64,000 nt of DNA from Actinospineispora eucalypti (lineage in GTDB: Bacteria > Actinomycetota > Actinomycetes > Mycobacteriales > Pseudonocardiaceae): the NCBI GenBank assembly GCA_014208095.1, contig JACHMT010000005.1, positions 930,001-994,000 of the forward strand, written 5' to 3'. The translations under genes and the position numbers were made by a program. Numbering within the stretch: position 1 is the stretch's first letter; the number at the start of each line of letters is the position of its first letter. Below the pieces are notes generated by a model. It saw only the letters and a list, made by a program, of their open reading frames with translations, searched no databases and was not told where the DNA came from. This document shows, piece after piece, positions 7,545 to 16,357 of the stretch.

Positions 7545-9252
7545 GCACGATCTCCTCGTTCGTCACGGGTCCCAGCGCGCGCTGCGCGTCATCGGCCGGC
7601 ACCGGCCCGCCGTCGGCCAGCGCGCCCAGGTGGCGCAGCGCCTCGGGGGCGGGTTCGCCGTCGCCGAGCAACCCGCGCAGGTAGGCGTGCGCCACCAGCC
7701 GCGAGCGGTGGTCGCCGGCCAGCCGCGAGCGGTGGTCGCCGGCGTGCTCGAGCAGCAGCGTGGCCATCACCGCGCGGCACAGCGCGTCGGCGTACCTCGG
7801 GGCGGCCACCTCCTGGGCGTCCGCCTCCCGGGCCAGCAGGCGAGCGCCGCGTTCGCGCAGCTCACGCCAGTGCCGGGCGAGTACCTTCGCCGCCGGCCCG
7901 GGAACCGCGTCCAGCCGGGCCAGGTAGGTGTCCGCGAGCAGCTCGTGGGCCGCGTCCCGGCGCACGCAGCGCAGCACGTCCAGGGCGATCACGTTGGACG
8001 AGCCCTCCCAGATGGACCCGAGGTGCGCGTCGCGCAGCAGCCTCGGGTTCACCCAGTCCTCGATGTAGCCGTTGCCGCCCCGGATCTCCATGGCCTCCCC
8101 GGTGACCGCGCGGGCCCGCTTGCACAGGGTGTGCTTGGCCAGCGGGGTGAGCACCCGGACCAGCCGGCGGGCCTCCGCGTCCCCGGCGTCCGCCCGGTCC
8201 AACGTGGCGGCCGCGTCCAGCACCATGGCCAGCGCGGCCTCGGCGTCCAGCAGCAGCGGCAGCAGGGTGGCCCGCATCAGCGGCTGGTCGAACAGCGCCT
8301 TGCCGAACACCACCCGCTGCCGGGTGTGGGCCACCGACTCGGTGACCGCCCGCCGCATCAGCGCCGCGGCGCGCATCGCGTTGGACAGCCGGGACACGTT
8401 GATCATCTCCGCCATCTGGCGGAACCCGTTGCGCGGGTCGCCCACCGGCTGGGCGTAGGCGTCCTCCAGCGTGACCTCCCCGCTGGCCATGGACCGCGCG
8501 CCCAGCTTGTCCTTCAGCCGGTCGATGCGCACCGCGTTGCGGGTCCCGTCCGGCCGGCGCCGGGGCACCAGGAACAGGCCCAGGCCCCGGGTTCCCTGGC
8601 CCTGCCCGGGCACCCGGGCCAGGGTGAGGACCAGGTCGGCGGCCACGTTGGAGGCGAACCACTTGCGCCCGCGCAACGTCCAGTGGCCGCCGTGGTCGGT
8701 GGCCTCGGTCTCGGTGCGGCCGACGTCGGTGCCGGCCTGCCGCTCGGTCATGAACATCGCCCCGGTGGCCCGCCCGGCCGGGTCGGTCGAGGTGAGCGCG
8801 GCGATCTCGGCGGCGAACCGGTCCGGGTCGAACAGCCGCAGCACTCGGGCCGCCGAGTCGGTCATCGACACCGGGCAGGCCAGTCCGAACTCGGCCTGCA
8901 CGAACACGTAGGACAGCGCGTACTTGACCACATGCGGCACCCGGGCCGGCCAGCCGAGCACCCCGGGCCGGTGGGACATGGCGGCCAGCCCGTAGCGCTC
9001 GAAGGCCAGCTCGGCCATCCGGTGGTACGCCGGGTGGTGGTCCACCTCGTCGATCCGCTCGCCGGACGGGTCGAACTGGCGCAGGATGGGCGGGTTCGCG
9101 TCGGCGACGGCGGCCAGCCGGTCCAGTTCCCCGGCGGCCAGTGCGCCCAGCTCGTCCAGCAGCGGGAACAGCCGGTCCCGGTCCTCGGGCGCCAGCACGC
9201 GGTCCAGCATGGGGCGCAGCGCCGGGTCGGCGTGGGTGAAGTTCCCGGTCAT
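7537..9252 (-). CDS. Acyl-CoA dehydrogenase, AidB-like
   Basis: A 571-aa flavoprotein of the acyl-CoA dehydrogenase superfamily. MFMTERQAGTDVGRTE (near residue 165) and MEIRGGNGYIEDWVNPRLLR with SIWEGSSNVIALDVLR (near 395-430) follow the AidB branch, which is longer than beta-oxidation dehydrogenases. ATG at 9252 overlaps the upstream MFS stop by four bases (ATGA). Near the C-terminus (7697-7744) a 24-bp tandem duplication gives GDHRSRLA twice. In this operon it probably oxidises the CoA ester made by the neighbouring CoA-transferase, although AidB itself is linked to alkylation stress. I see no reason to infer a DNA-repair role here. Confidence 0.88.
   Translation of the reverse strand: MTGNFTHADPALRPMLDRVLAPEDRDRLFPLLDELGALAAGELDRLAAVADANPPILRQFDPSGERIDEVDHHPAYHRMAELAFERYGLAAMSHRPGVLGWPARVPHVVKYALSYVFVQAEFGLACPVSMTDSAARVLRLFDPDRFAAEIAALTSTDPAGRATGAMFMTERQAGTDVGRTETEATDHGGHWTLRGRKWFASNVAADLVLTLARVPGQGQGTRGLGLFLVPRRRPDGTRNAVRIDRLKDKLGARSMASGEVTLEDAYAQPVGDPRNGFRQMAEMINVSRLSNAMRAAALMRRAVTESVAHTRQRVVFGKALFDQPLMRATLLPLLLDAEAALAMVLDAAATLDRADAGDAEARRLVRVLTPLAKHTLCKRARAVTGEAMEIRGGNGYIEDWVNPRLLRDAHLGSIWEGSSNVIALDVLRCVRRDAAHELLADTYLARLDAVPGPAAKVLARHWRELRERGARLLAREADAQEVAAPRYADALCRAVMATLLLEHAGDHRSRLAGDHRSRLVAHAYLRGLLGDGEPAPEALRHLGALADGGPVPADDAQRALGPVTNEEIVHA
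7697..7744 (-). repeat. 24-bp in-frame tandem duplication in the acyl-CoA dehydrogenase
   Basis: Two adjacent 24-bp units (7697-7720 and 7721-7744) differ only at the final base. They add one extra octapeptide GDHRSRLA in the C-terminal tail and keep the reading frame. This looks like a recent replication-slippage event. Confidence 0.85.
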
Positions 9253-10586
9253 GCCGTCACCTCCGTCGCCGCGCCAGGCCTGGGTTCCGACCGGAGCGCG
9301 CCCCGGCGCAGCAGCGCGAGCACACAGACCAGCGAGATGAGCACGTAGCCGAGGCCGACCGCGACCACCGACCAGATGGACCCGGTGGTGGCCAGCAGCG
9401 TCTGGCACAGCGCGGGCGCGGTGCCGGCGAAAAGCGTGGTGCACAGCTGGTAGCACAGCGACATGCCGGTGTAGCGCACCTGGACCGGGAACAGCTGGGC
9501 CAGCATGCCGGCCAGGGCCGCGTAGAACATCGCGTGCGGCACGGTGGCCACGGCCATGCCGAGCACCGCCAGCCCCATCGACCCGGTCTGGATGAGCAGG
9601 AACATCGCCGGCAGCAGCACCAGCTCGGGCAGCAGCATGCAGATCACCGCGCGGCGCAGGTCGAACCGGCTGGCCAGCACCGCACCGAACGGCTGGACCA
9701 ACACCTGCACCACCAGCGCAATGGTGATCACGGTCAGGAACTCGGAGCGGTGGAACCCGAGCTCGGCCGTGGCCCAGGACAGCGCGAACGTGGTCTTCAC
9801 GTAGGTCACCGCCACCCCGACGGCACCGGCGCCGACGCCCAGCGCCACCGGGACCGGGTACCGGGACAGCACCTCCCGGATCGGCAGCCGGGTCACCTGG
9901 TTGCGGGCCAGCAGCCGGTGCATCTCCGGTGTCTCGGCCAGCCGCAGCCGGATGAACAGGCCGATGAACACCAGCACGGCCGACAGCAGGAACGGCACCC
10001 GCCACCCCCAGCTGGAGAACGCCGGTTCGGTGAGCTGGGCGATGGCCAGGAAGGCCAGCGTGGCCAGCAGGTTGCCCACCGGAGAGCCCTGCTGCGCGAA
10101 CGCCCCGTAGAGGATCTTGCGGCCGGGCGGGGCGTACTCGGTGGCGATCAGTACCGCGCCGCCCCACTCGCCGCCCATCGCCACGCCCTGCAGCATGCGC
10201 AGCGCGATGAGGATGATCGGCGCGGCCACCCCGATCTGCGCGTAGCCCGGCAGCAGCCCGACGCAGAAGGTCGCCGTTCCCATCATCAACAGGGTGATGA
10301 CCAGCGCGTTCTTCCGGCCGAAGCGATCCCCGAAGTGGCCGAAGATCAGGCCGCCGAGCGGGCGGGCGAGAAAGCCGACCCAGAAGGTGCCGAACGCGGC
10401 GAGGGTGCCCAGGGCCGGCGACATGTCGGGGAAGAAGATCTTGCCGAGCACCAGCGCGGACGCCGAGCCGTAGATGTAGAAGTCGAACCACTCGATGGTC
10501 GTGCCGATGAACGCGGCGATGCCGGCACGGCGGGCTTCACGCGGCTCCGCGCTGGTCTCGGGCTCGGTGTCCGGTCCCTGCTGCAT
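9249..10586 (-). CDS. MFS transporter, metabolite:H+ symporter type
   Basis: A 445-aa membrane protein with about 12 hydrophobic segments. GTTIEWFDFYIYGSASALVL near the N-terminus and the loop FGHFGDRFGRKNALV between helices 2 and 3 are typical of the metabolite:H+ symporter branch (ProP/KgtP/ShiA relatives), which import organic acids or compatible solutes with protons. The start at 10586 (MQQGPDTEP) precedes a short charged tail and the first helix; ATG 10631 is an alternative. It is first in the operon with the acyl-CoA dehydrogenase and CoA-transferase and very likely brings in their substrate. Confidence 0.88.
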   Translation of the reverse strand: MQQGPDTEPETSAEPREARRAGIAAFIGTTIEWFDFYIYGSASALVLGKIFFPDMSPALGTLAAFGTFWVGFLARPLGGLIFGHFGDRFGRKNALVITLLMMGTATFCVGLLPGYAQIGVAAPIILIALRMLQGVAMGGEWGGAVLIATEYAPPGRKILYGAFAQQGSPVGNLLATLAFLAIAQLTEPAFSSWGWRVPFLLSAVLVFIGLFIRLRLAETPEMHRLLARNQVTRLPIREVLSRYPVPVALGVGAGAVGVAVTYVKTTFALSWATAELGFHRSEFLTVITIALVVQVLVQPFGAVLASRFDLRRAVICMLLPELVLLPAMFLLIQTGSMGLAVLGMAVATVPHAMFYAALAGMLAQLFPVQVRYTGMSLCYQLCTTLFAGTAPALCQTLLATTGSIWSVVAVGLGYVLISLVCVLALLRRGALRSEPRPGAATEVTA

Positions 10587-10659
10587 GCCGATCACCGTGA
10601 CAGGTGGCACTGAGACCTGTCCAAGACCCATTTTGTGCTGCGGTGAGACCGGTTCGGGC

Positions 10660-11553
10660 TCAATCCGCCGGGGTGGGCAGCACCGACTCGGCGATCTCCA
10701 GCACGGCGCGCAACGCGGGGGACACCTGGCCGGCCCGCCAGGCCAGCGCGATGTCCATCGCCGGCACCTCGTCCCGGATCGGCCGGAACACCACGTGCTC
10801 CATGGTGATACTGCGCGCCGAGCCGACCACGATGGCGATGCCGACCTCGGCGGCCACCAGGGTGAGCAGGTTGTAGGTGTCCGGCGTCTCCTGGGTGATC
10901 GACGGCGTGAACCCGGCGTGGTAGCAGGCGCGCATGGTCGCGTCCCGCACCGCCGAGCCCCGCGCCGAGGGGAAGGTGACGAACCGCTCGGCGGAAAGGT
11001 CGGCCAGCGCGATGTCCGGCGCGCCGGCCAGCGGGTGCGCGTCGGGCAGCGCCACCATCAGCGGTTCGATGTGCACCACCCGGGTGGCCACACCGTCCCG
11101 GGCGGGCAGCGCGACGAAGCCGAGGTCCAGTTCGCCGTCCAGGATCCGGGCCAGCGCCTCGCTGGAGTAAAGCTGTCCGCGCAGGGCCAGCTCGATCCCC
11201 GGCAGCCGGGAGGTCACCGCGTGGGTCAGCACCGGGATCGCCCGGTAGCTGCTCGCCCCGGCGAACCCGATGCTGATCCGGCCGACCTCGCCGCGCCCGG
11301 CCGCGCCGACCGCCCGCCGGGCCACCGCCGCCTCGGTGAGCACCCGGCGGGCCAGTTCCAGCAGCGCCGCACCGGCCGAGGTCAGCCCCACCGCCCGGGT
11401 GTTGCGCTCGAACAGCACGGCCCCCACGTCCCGCTCCAACAGCCTGATCTGCCGGCTGAGCGGCGACTGGGCCATGTGCAACCGGGCCGCCGCCCGCCCG
11501 AAGTGCAACTCCTCGGCAACGGCCACGAATGCGGCGAGATGACGCAGCTCCAT
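10660..11553 (-). CDS. LysR family transcriptional regulator
   Basis: A 297-aa LysR regulator. The N-terminal winged helix-turn-helix MELRHLAAFVAVAEELHFGR then LHMAQSPLSRQIRLLERDVG occupies residues 1-60 and a periplasmic-binding-protein-like effector domain follows. ATG at 11553 is the family start; an open frame continues upstream only because the 24-bp repeat array has no stops. The gene lies 73 bp upstream of the MFS-led operon on the same strand, so it is a plausible activator of that operon. The effector is unknown. Confidence 0.92.
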   Translation of the reverse strand: MELRHLAAFVAVAEELHFGRAAARLHMAQSPLSRQIRLLERDVGAVLFERNTRAVGLTSAGAALLELARRVLTEAAVARRAVGAAGRGEVGRISIGFAGASSYRAIPVLTHAVTSRLPGIELALRGQLYSSEALARILDGELDLGFVALPARDGVATRVVHIEPLMVALPDAHPLAGAPDIALADLSAERFVTFPSARGSAVRDATMRACYHAGFTPSITQETPDTYNLLTLVAAEVGIAIVVGSARSITMEHVVFRPIRDEVPAMDIALAWRAGQVSPALRAVLEIAESVLPTPAD

Positions 11554-11576
11554 CCCCGCATCCTGCCCCGCGCCAA

Positions 11577-11696
11577 CCGCGTTCAGCGGAACACTTCGCC
11601 CCGCGTTCAGCGGAACGCTTCCGCCCGCGTTCAGCGGAACGCTTCCGCCCGCGTTCAGCGGAACGCTTCCGCCCGCGTTCAGCGGAACGCTCCGCG
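11577..11696. repeat. Five-copy 24-bp tandem repeat with hairpin core
   Basis: The core GTTCAGCGGAAC recurs at 11581, 11605, 11629, 11653 and 11677, exactly 24 bp apart. Each unit is GCGTTCAGCGGAACGCTT followed by a short GC-rich spacer; the first copy is slightly degenerate. The core with GC flanks can form a stem (GCGTTC/GAACGC) with an AGCG loop. On the minus strand the array falls in the 5' leader of the LysR gene. Confidence 0.9.
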
Positions 11697-11706
11697 TCCT
11701 GCGTTT

Positions 11707-12079
11707 CGGCGGTGGTTGCGCTGCAAAGATCGCTTGGACGGCGAGGTTTTCGCTGGTCTGCCGCGGCTCGGGTGCCGCCGTGACGTTTGCCGGGGCCGGC
11801 TCGCCGGCCGGATTACGGTGCGTCACGCTTGGGTGCGGATTCGGGCCGGTGTGGTTCGTCGAGATCGACGTGGATCTGGTTCGATCACGATGTTGACCAG
11901 ACCTGTGTCGATGTCGATGAAAGCGAAGCTCGATCGGCGAGCCCGAGTTGCCGGAGCGGTTACGGTGCGTAGCCGGGGTGGGCTTCCGGCGCTGCTGAGT
12001 CCAGCGGAGGCGGCGTGGGCCGCGGGAGACCAGCGAAGGTCGCGCCGTCCAAGCCGTTTTCAGAGCGCAACCACCGCCG
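11707..12079. mobile_element. Inverted-repeat-bounded element, MITE-like (candidate)
   Basis: The ends 11707-11743 and 12043-12079 are inverted copies. They agree at 31 of 37 positions, with a 16-base outer match (CGGCGGTGGTTGCGCT) and a 12-base inner match (GCTTGGACGGCG). The inside has no transposase. This is the structure expected of a small non-autonomous element, but no target-site duplication was confirmed, so a structured RNA or a degraded gene remnant remains possible. Confidence 0.45.
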
Positions 12080-12089
12080 AACGGAACGG

Positions 12090-12111
12090 AGCGCGTTCAG
12101 CGGAACGCGCT
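12090..12111. terminator. Hairpin at the D-aminoacylase stop (terminator-like)
   Basis: Perfect 9-bp stem AGCGCGTTC/GAACGCGCT with an AGCG loop, overlapping the stop codon of the minus-strand D-aminoacylase (12110-12112). No T-tract follows, so any termination would be of the U-less actinobacterial kind. The core is one of the dispersed 12-mer repeats. Confidence 0.5.
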
Positions 12112-13684
12112 AACTCGTGCGCAGGACCCGGCCGGGGCGCAGATCGGTCTGCTCGCCGTCCGCCAGCACGGGTTCGCCGGCGAGCAGGGTGTGCCGCACG
12201 CCGGAGGAGAGCCGGCAGGGGTCGGCGTAGGTGGCGTGGTCGCGCACCAGGCCCGGGTCGAACACACAGATGTCGGCGACCGCGCCCGGGCGCAGCACAC
12301 CGCGGTGCGTCCAGCCCAGGCGGGCGGCTGGCAGCGAGGTCATCTTGCGCACCGCCTCGGCCAGCCCGAGCACGCCCTCCTCGCGGGCGTAGTGGCCGAG
12401 CACCCTGGTGAAGGTGCCGAAACTGCGCGGGTGTGGCTTTTCGCCGGCCGGCCGGGCGGCCAGCACGTGGCCGTCGCTGGCCACGGCGGTGAGCGGGTGG
12501 GCCAGCGCGGCGCGCACGTCCCGTTCGTCCATCGCGTGGTTGATGATCGCCACGCGACCCTCGTGCTCGCGCAGCACCGCGCACACGGCGGCGCCGGTGC
12601 CCACGCCGAGGTGGGCCGCCAGGTCGGCGACCGACCGGCCGACGAAATCGGCGTACGGGCCGTCCGGGAGGGCGGCGATGACCACCCCCTCGGGCAGGAA
12701 GGTCCGCCCCACCCGGGTGTCCAGGTCCGCCGCGATCTCCCCGCGCGCCGCCGGGTCGGCGAGCCGGCGCAGCAGTTCGGGAACCCCGCCGGCCAGCGCC
12801 CACCCGGGCAGCCGGGAGGTGAGTGTGGTGCTCGACGCGGCGTACGGGTAGACGTCGGCTCCCACGTCCAGTGTCCGGGCCGCCGTCTCGATGCGCTCCA
12901 GCGCGCGGGCGACGTTTCCCCAGTTGGCCGGGCCGATGGCCTTCAGGTGGGAGATCTCCAGCCGGGCGCCGGCCGAGGTGGCGGTTTCCAGGGCCTCCGC
13001 GACCGCCCCCAGCAGCCCGTCCCCCTCGTCGCGGATGTGGCTGGTGTAGAGCTTTCCGGCGTCGGCCACCTCCCGGCACAGCTCGACCAGCTCGGCCGGC
13101 CGGGCGAAGCTGCCCGGCGCGTAGATCAGCCCGCTGGACAGGCCGACCGCGCCGTCGGCCAGTGCCTCGCGCAGCAGTTCCCGCATGCGGGCCAGCTCGG
13201 CCGGCCCGGCCGGGGCGTCCGCCGTGCCCATCACCCCGATCCGCAGCGCGCCGTGGCCGACCAGGCAGGCGAGGTTCACGCCCAGCGGCAGCCGGTCCAC
13301 CTCGGCCAGGAACTCCCCGGTGGTGCGCCAGGTCCACGGCAGGTCGGTGCCGCCCAGCGCGGCGTGCCGGCGCAGCGGGGCGGAGTGCTCGGGCACCACC
13401 GGGAACGGCGAGAACCCGCAGTTCCCGGTGACCAGTGTGGTGACGCCCTGGGTGGCCTGGGTGGCCGCCTCGGGCGCGCCGAACACCGTGTAGTCGGCGT
13501 GCGAGTGCAGGTCGATGAACCCGGGGGCGACCACCGCGCCGGCCGCGTCCAGTACCCGCCGGGCCGGCGCGTCCACCCGGCCGATGGTGGTGATCCAGCC
13601 GCCGTCGACGGCAACGTCGGCGGGAACGGCCGGCGTGCCGGTACCGTCCAGTACCCGCCCGCCGCGCAGCACCAGGTCGTGCAC
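12110..13684 (-). CDS. D-aminoacylase (N-acyl-D-amino-acid deacylase)
   Basis: A 524-aa amidohydrolase-superfamily zinc enzyme that removes the acyl group from N-acyl-D-amino acids. The fold begins with LVLRGGRVLDGTGTPAV and the metal motif GFIDLHSHADYTV (HxH near residues 61-63); VTTLVTGNCGFSPFP contains the cysteine ligand characteristic of D-aminoacylases, and EISHLKA, INHAMDE and VASDGH supply later ligands and the catalytic aspartate. GTG at 13684 follows GGAGGT. It is 13 bp downstream of a permease gene and belongs to a permease-aminoacylase pair under the PucR gene upstream. A role in scavenging N-acyl-D-amino acids or cell-wall products is likely. Confidence 0.9.
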   Translation of the reverse strand: MHDLVLRGGRVLDGTGTPAVPADVAVDGGWITTIGRVDAPARRVLDAAGAVVAPGFIDLHSHADYTVFGAPEAATQATQGVTTLVTGNCGFSPFPVVPEHSAPLRRHAALGGTDLPWTWRTTGEFLAEVDRLPLGVNLACLVGHGALRIGVMGTADAPAGPAELARMRELLREALADGAVGLSSGLIYAPGSFARPAELVELCREVADAGKLYTSHIRDEGDGLLGAVAEALETATSAGARLEISHLKAIGPANWGNVARALERIETAARTLDVGADVYPYAASSTTLTSRLPGWALAGGVPELLRRLADPAARGEIAADLDTRVGRTFLPEGVVIAALPDGPYADFVGRSVADLAAHLGVGTGAAVCAVLREHEGRVAIINHAMDERDVRAALAHPLTAVASDGHVLAARPAGEKPHPRSFGTFTRVLGHYAREEGVLGLAEAVRKMTSLPAARLGWTHRGVLRPGAVADICVFDPGLVRDHATYADPCRLSSGVRHTLLAGEPVLADGEQTDLRPGRVLRTS

Positions 13685-13697
13685 CGGGACCTCCGTC

Positions 13698-15113
13698 TCA
13701 GATCAGCAGGCTCAGCAGCACGGCGTACATGATCGATGCCGCGATCATGATCAGCCAGCCGATGGTCAACTGGTTGCGCAGCGAGGTGGACCCGGCGAAC
13801 CCCATCGGGCCGACCATGTTCGCGTTCGGGAACGGCCCGTAGGTGTCGCCCTTGGACGCCCACAGCAGCACGATCACCCACGGCGCCGCCGTGATGCCCA
13901 GCGAGGCGGCCAGCGGGCCGAAGATCCGGTCGATCAACGTCACCTGCGCTGCGGTCGCCCCGGGCACCGCCACCCAGCCGATCAACGCGATCACCAGCGC
14001 GAACGTCAACGGCCCGAAGGAGCGCAGCTGGTCGCCGTACTGGGCGAGCACGACGTCGAACGGCTTGGCCAGCTCCTGGGTGGCGAACAGCGCGGCGAGC
14101 AGCCAGAACAGCACCAGCATGTGGAACATCCGGCCGGCGCCCGCGTAGACCGCAGCCGCCGTCTCGGTGAGCGTGAGACCGGCGGCCAGCCCGGTGGCCA
14201 CCGCCAGCACCGGCAGGGCGAGCAGCGGGAAGGCGGTGCCGGCCTGGGTCGCCGCCGCGAAACCGGCGGAGACCACCAGCAGCACCAGGAAGACCCCGGT
14301 GGCCCGGCCGGTGGACGGGCGTTCCGAGGACTCGGCCGGCTCGGCGAGCTCCGGCGGATAGTGGTCACCGGCCCGGTCGGTGCGCCGCTGGAGCCAGGGC
14401 ACCAGGACCAGCGCCAGGGCCAGGGAGAGCAGGGTCAGCGGCAGGGCGCCGACGGCCAGGTATGTGCCGTAACCGACCTCCGCCGCCTCCAGGATGGCGA
14501 TGTTCGAGCCGGCGAACGGGGCCAGCGCCAGCCCGGCGCAGCCGCCGATGAACAGCATCGCGGCGGTGGCCGAGCGGGTGTAGCCGACCCGGGCGCACAC
14601 CGGGACCACGATCGGCGCCACGATCGCCACCGACCCGGCCAGCGTGCCGGTGGCGGTGACCAGCACCAGGCTGGCCAGCAGCACGCCGCCCAGCACCGCG
14701 GTGCGGTTGCCGTCGCCGGTGGCGCGCATGATCGCCCGCACCATCCGTTCGGCCACCCCGGTGCGCCGCAGCACCTCGCCGAGCCCGGCGCCGAGCACGA
14801 TGACCATGCCGATCACGGTGATCGTGTCGCCCAGCGCCTCGCCGAGCAGGTTGCCGACCTTCACCGGGGACGCGGCCACCACCAACGCGCCGGCCAGGAA
14901 CGCCACCGACGTGGCGACCACCAGATCCATGCCCAGGATGGTCAACGCGGCGTACAGCCCGATGGGCAGCAGGCCCCACAGCGTCGGCGGCTCGGTGAGG
15001 ATTCCGACCAGGAGGCTGGCCAGCAGGCCCGCGGCGGCAACGCCGGTGTTCAGCCGACGCCGCCCGGTGGACACCCCCAGGTCCAGCCCACCGGTGTGCT
15101 GCTCGGCTGGCAT
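13698..15113 (-). CDS. GntP/NhaC-like ion-coupled permease, paralogue 1
   Basis: A 471-aa polytopic membrane protein with about 12 hydrophobic segments, including VIGMVIVLGAGLGEVLRRTG and a repeated TGTLAGSVAIVAPIVVP segment. The two-fold organisation and the GAGLGEVL and AGSVAIVAPI motifs resemble the ion-transporter superfamily (GntP gluconate permeases, NhaC-type antiporters). The nearest relative in the window is the protein at 38272-39690, which shares these motifs and the C-terminal GPFPNxxMxGxMG stretch. It is 13 bp upstream of D-aminoacylase, so it probably imports N-acyl amino acids or exports a product. Family-level call is firm; substrate is inference. Confidence 0.75.
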   Translation of the reverse strand: MPAEQHTGGLDLGVSTGRRRLNTGVAAAGLLASLLVGILTEPPTLWGLLPIGLYAALTILGMDLVVATSVAFLAGALVVAASPVKVGNLLGEALGDTITVIGMVIVLGAGLGEVLRRTGVAERMVRAIMRATGDGNRTAVLGGVLLASLVLVTATGTLAGSVAIVAPIVVPVCARVGYTRSATAAMLFIGGCAGLALAPFAGSNIAILEAAEVGYGTYLAVGALPLTLLSLALALVLVPWLQRRTDRAGDHYPPELAEPAESSERPSTGRATGVFLVLLVVSAGFAAATQAGTAFPLLALPVLAVATGLAAGLTLTETAAAVYAGAGRMFHMLVLFWLLAALFATQELAKPFDVVLAQYGDQLRSFGPLTFALVIALIGWVAVPGATAAQVTLIDRIFGPLAASLGITAAPWVIVLLWASKGDTYGPFPNANMVGPMGFAGSTSLRNQLTIGWLIMIAASIMYAVLLSLLI

Positions 15114-15124
15114 GAGAATTTAAC

Positions 15125-16318
15125 TTAGTCCTCAGGCACCGACCCGGCCAGCGTGCGGCGGGCCAGCCGCCGGCTCTTCAGGGCCAGGTGCAGCTCGAGG
15201 CGGGTCAGGCCGTTGTCCAGGTCGGCGCCGAGCAGCTCGGCGATCCGCCCCAGCCGGTAGTAGAGGCTGGTCCGGTGCAGGCGCAACCGGCCCGCCGTGC
15301 GGCCGGCGTCCCCGCCGAGGTCCAGGTAGGTCTCCAGGGTGTCCAGCAGCATGGCCGCCGAGTTGGCCGCGCCGTCCAGCGGCGCCAGCGCGGTGGCCAG
15401 CGTGGCGGCCGATGTGCCGGGCAGGTCGAGCAGCGTGCGGTACGGCCCGAGCAGCGCCCAGGGCAGCCGCGCGGGCAGCGTCGGGTCCAGCGCGGACAGC
15501 TCGGCGGCGGCCAGCGCCTGCCGGTAGGCCGCCCGCGCGGCGGACACGTCGAACCGGGCCGGTGCGCTGATGCCGACCCGGAACCGGTCTTCCTCCAGGA
15601 GCTGCTCCAGCTGCCCGGGCAGCCGTTCGGGCGTTCCGCGCGTCATGGCCACCAGGTGGGTGGCGGTGACGAAGGAGCCGAGGTTGTCGCCGTGGCCGCG
15701 CAGCGCCGAGGGCAGCGCACCGCTCAGCCGGCTGAACTCGGCCGCGCTGAGCGGTGCCACGGCCGCCTGGTTGGCCTCCTTCGGCACCGCGACCAGCACC
15801 TGGACATCGGTGTTGTAGAGCTCCGGCTGCCGGGCGAGCAGGTTCTCCGGGTCGGCGGTCGGGTCGGTGAGCAGCCGCCGGACCACGGTGTCCCGGTCGT
15901 CCGGTGCGGTCACCCCGGCAACCTCGGCGACCAGGCCCGCGACGTCGTTCGCGCACCGGGTGGCGGCGCGCAGTGCCTCCGGGGCGACCGGCTCGTTCGG
16001 GCTCAGGATCCACAGGTAGCCGAGGCAGGCTGCGCCGCGCCGGATCGGCACGCAGACCCGTGCGGCGAACTTCAACGCCGGGTTGGCCGCCACGAGCACC
16101 GGCTCCACCGCGTCCCGGATGCCGTGGCTGTCCTGCCAGGCGAGCACGTCCTGGGGCACCTGGCGGGCCAGGATGGTGGAGACCCGGGCCGCGTCCACCG
16201 CCCCGTCCTGCGAGCTGTAGCCGATCAGGCGGCCGGCCGGGTCGTCGATGGACACGTTGCGTCCGATCCGGACGGCCAACCTGTCCAGTTCGGTGTTGAG
16301 CCGCTCATGTGCGTCCAC
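15125..16318 (-). CDS. PucR/CdaR family transcriptional regulator
   Basis: A 397-aa regulator. The C-terminal helix-turn-helix LETYLDLGGDAGRTAGRLRL then HRTSLYYRLGRIAELLG (about residues 315-360) is the PucR signature, found in regulators of purine, amino-acid and sugar-acid catabolism. The N-terminal half looks like a GAF-type sensor. It is 11 bp upstream of the permease-D-aminoacylase pair, so it probably controls them, and it is divergent from the SHMT-fold gene. The GTG at 16318 follows GGGGG. Effector unknown. Confidence 0.88.
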   Translation of the reverse strand: MDAHERLNTELDRLAVRIGRNVSIDDPAGRLIGYSSQDGAVDAARVSTILARQVPQDVLAWQDSHGIRDAVEPVLVAANPALKFAARVCVPIRRGAACLGYLWILSPNEPVAPEALRAATRCANDVAGLVAEVAGVTAPDDRDTVVRRLLTDPTADPENLLARQPELYNTDVQVLVAVPKEANQAAVAPLSAAEFSRLSGALPSALRGHGDNLGSFVTATHLVAMTRGTPERLPGQLEQLLEEDRFRVGISAPARFDVSAARAAYRQALAAAELSALDPTLPARLPWALLGPYRTLLDLPGTSAATLATALAPLDGAANSAAMLLDTLETYLDLGGDAGRTAGRLRLHRTSLYYRLGRIAELLGADLDNGLTRLELHLALKSRRLARRTLAGSVPED

Positions 16319-16340
16319 GGTGCCCCCGTGCGTAGCTGGC

Positions 16341-16357
16341 TTCTACGATTGTAGGAA
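16341..16357. promoter_or_regulatory. Candidate PucR operator in the divergent intergenic region
   Basis: TTCTACGATTGTAGGAA is a near-palindrome (CTAC-GATT-GTAG core, outer TTC/GAA arms with one bulged base). It sits 22 bp before the PucR start, in the 198-bp space shared with the SHMT-fold gene at 16517. Assignment to PucR rests only on position. Confidence 0.35.

Larger units (their letters stand above)
11554..12109. other. Repeat-rich noncoding island between LysR and D-aminoacylase
   Basis: About 556 bp without a credible gene. It holds a five-copy 24-bp tandem array (11577-11696), a 37-bp imperfect inverted-repeat pair (11707-11743 and 12043-12079) enclosing about 300 bp, and a 9-bp-stem hairpin at the end of the D-aminoacylase gene (12090-12111). 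The enclosed segment is less GC-rich than neighbouring genes and has short stretches such as TCGATCACGATGTTGACCAG that look non-coding. No tRNA or transposase was seen. Confidence 0.75.

Noticed and set aside
9253..10491. An N-terminal extension of the acyl-CoA dehydrogenase frame into the MFS gene
   Set aside because: The added residues are antisense-like shadow sequence of the permease, and the dehydrogenase begins at MTGNFTH.
11577..11696. A CRISPR array
   Set aside because: The units are contiguous 24-mers with no unique spacers, and no cas gene is present.
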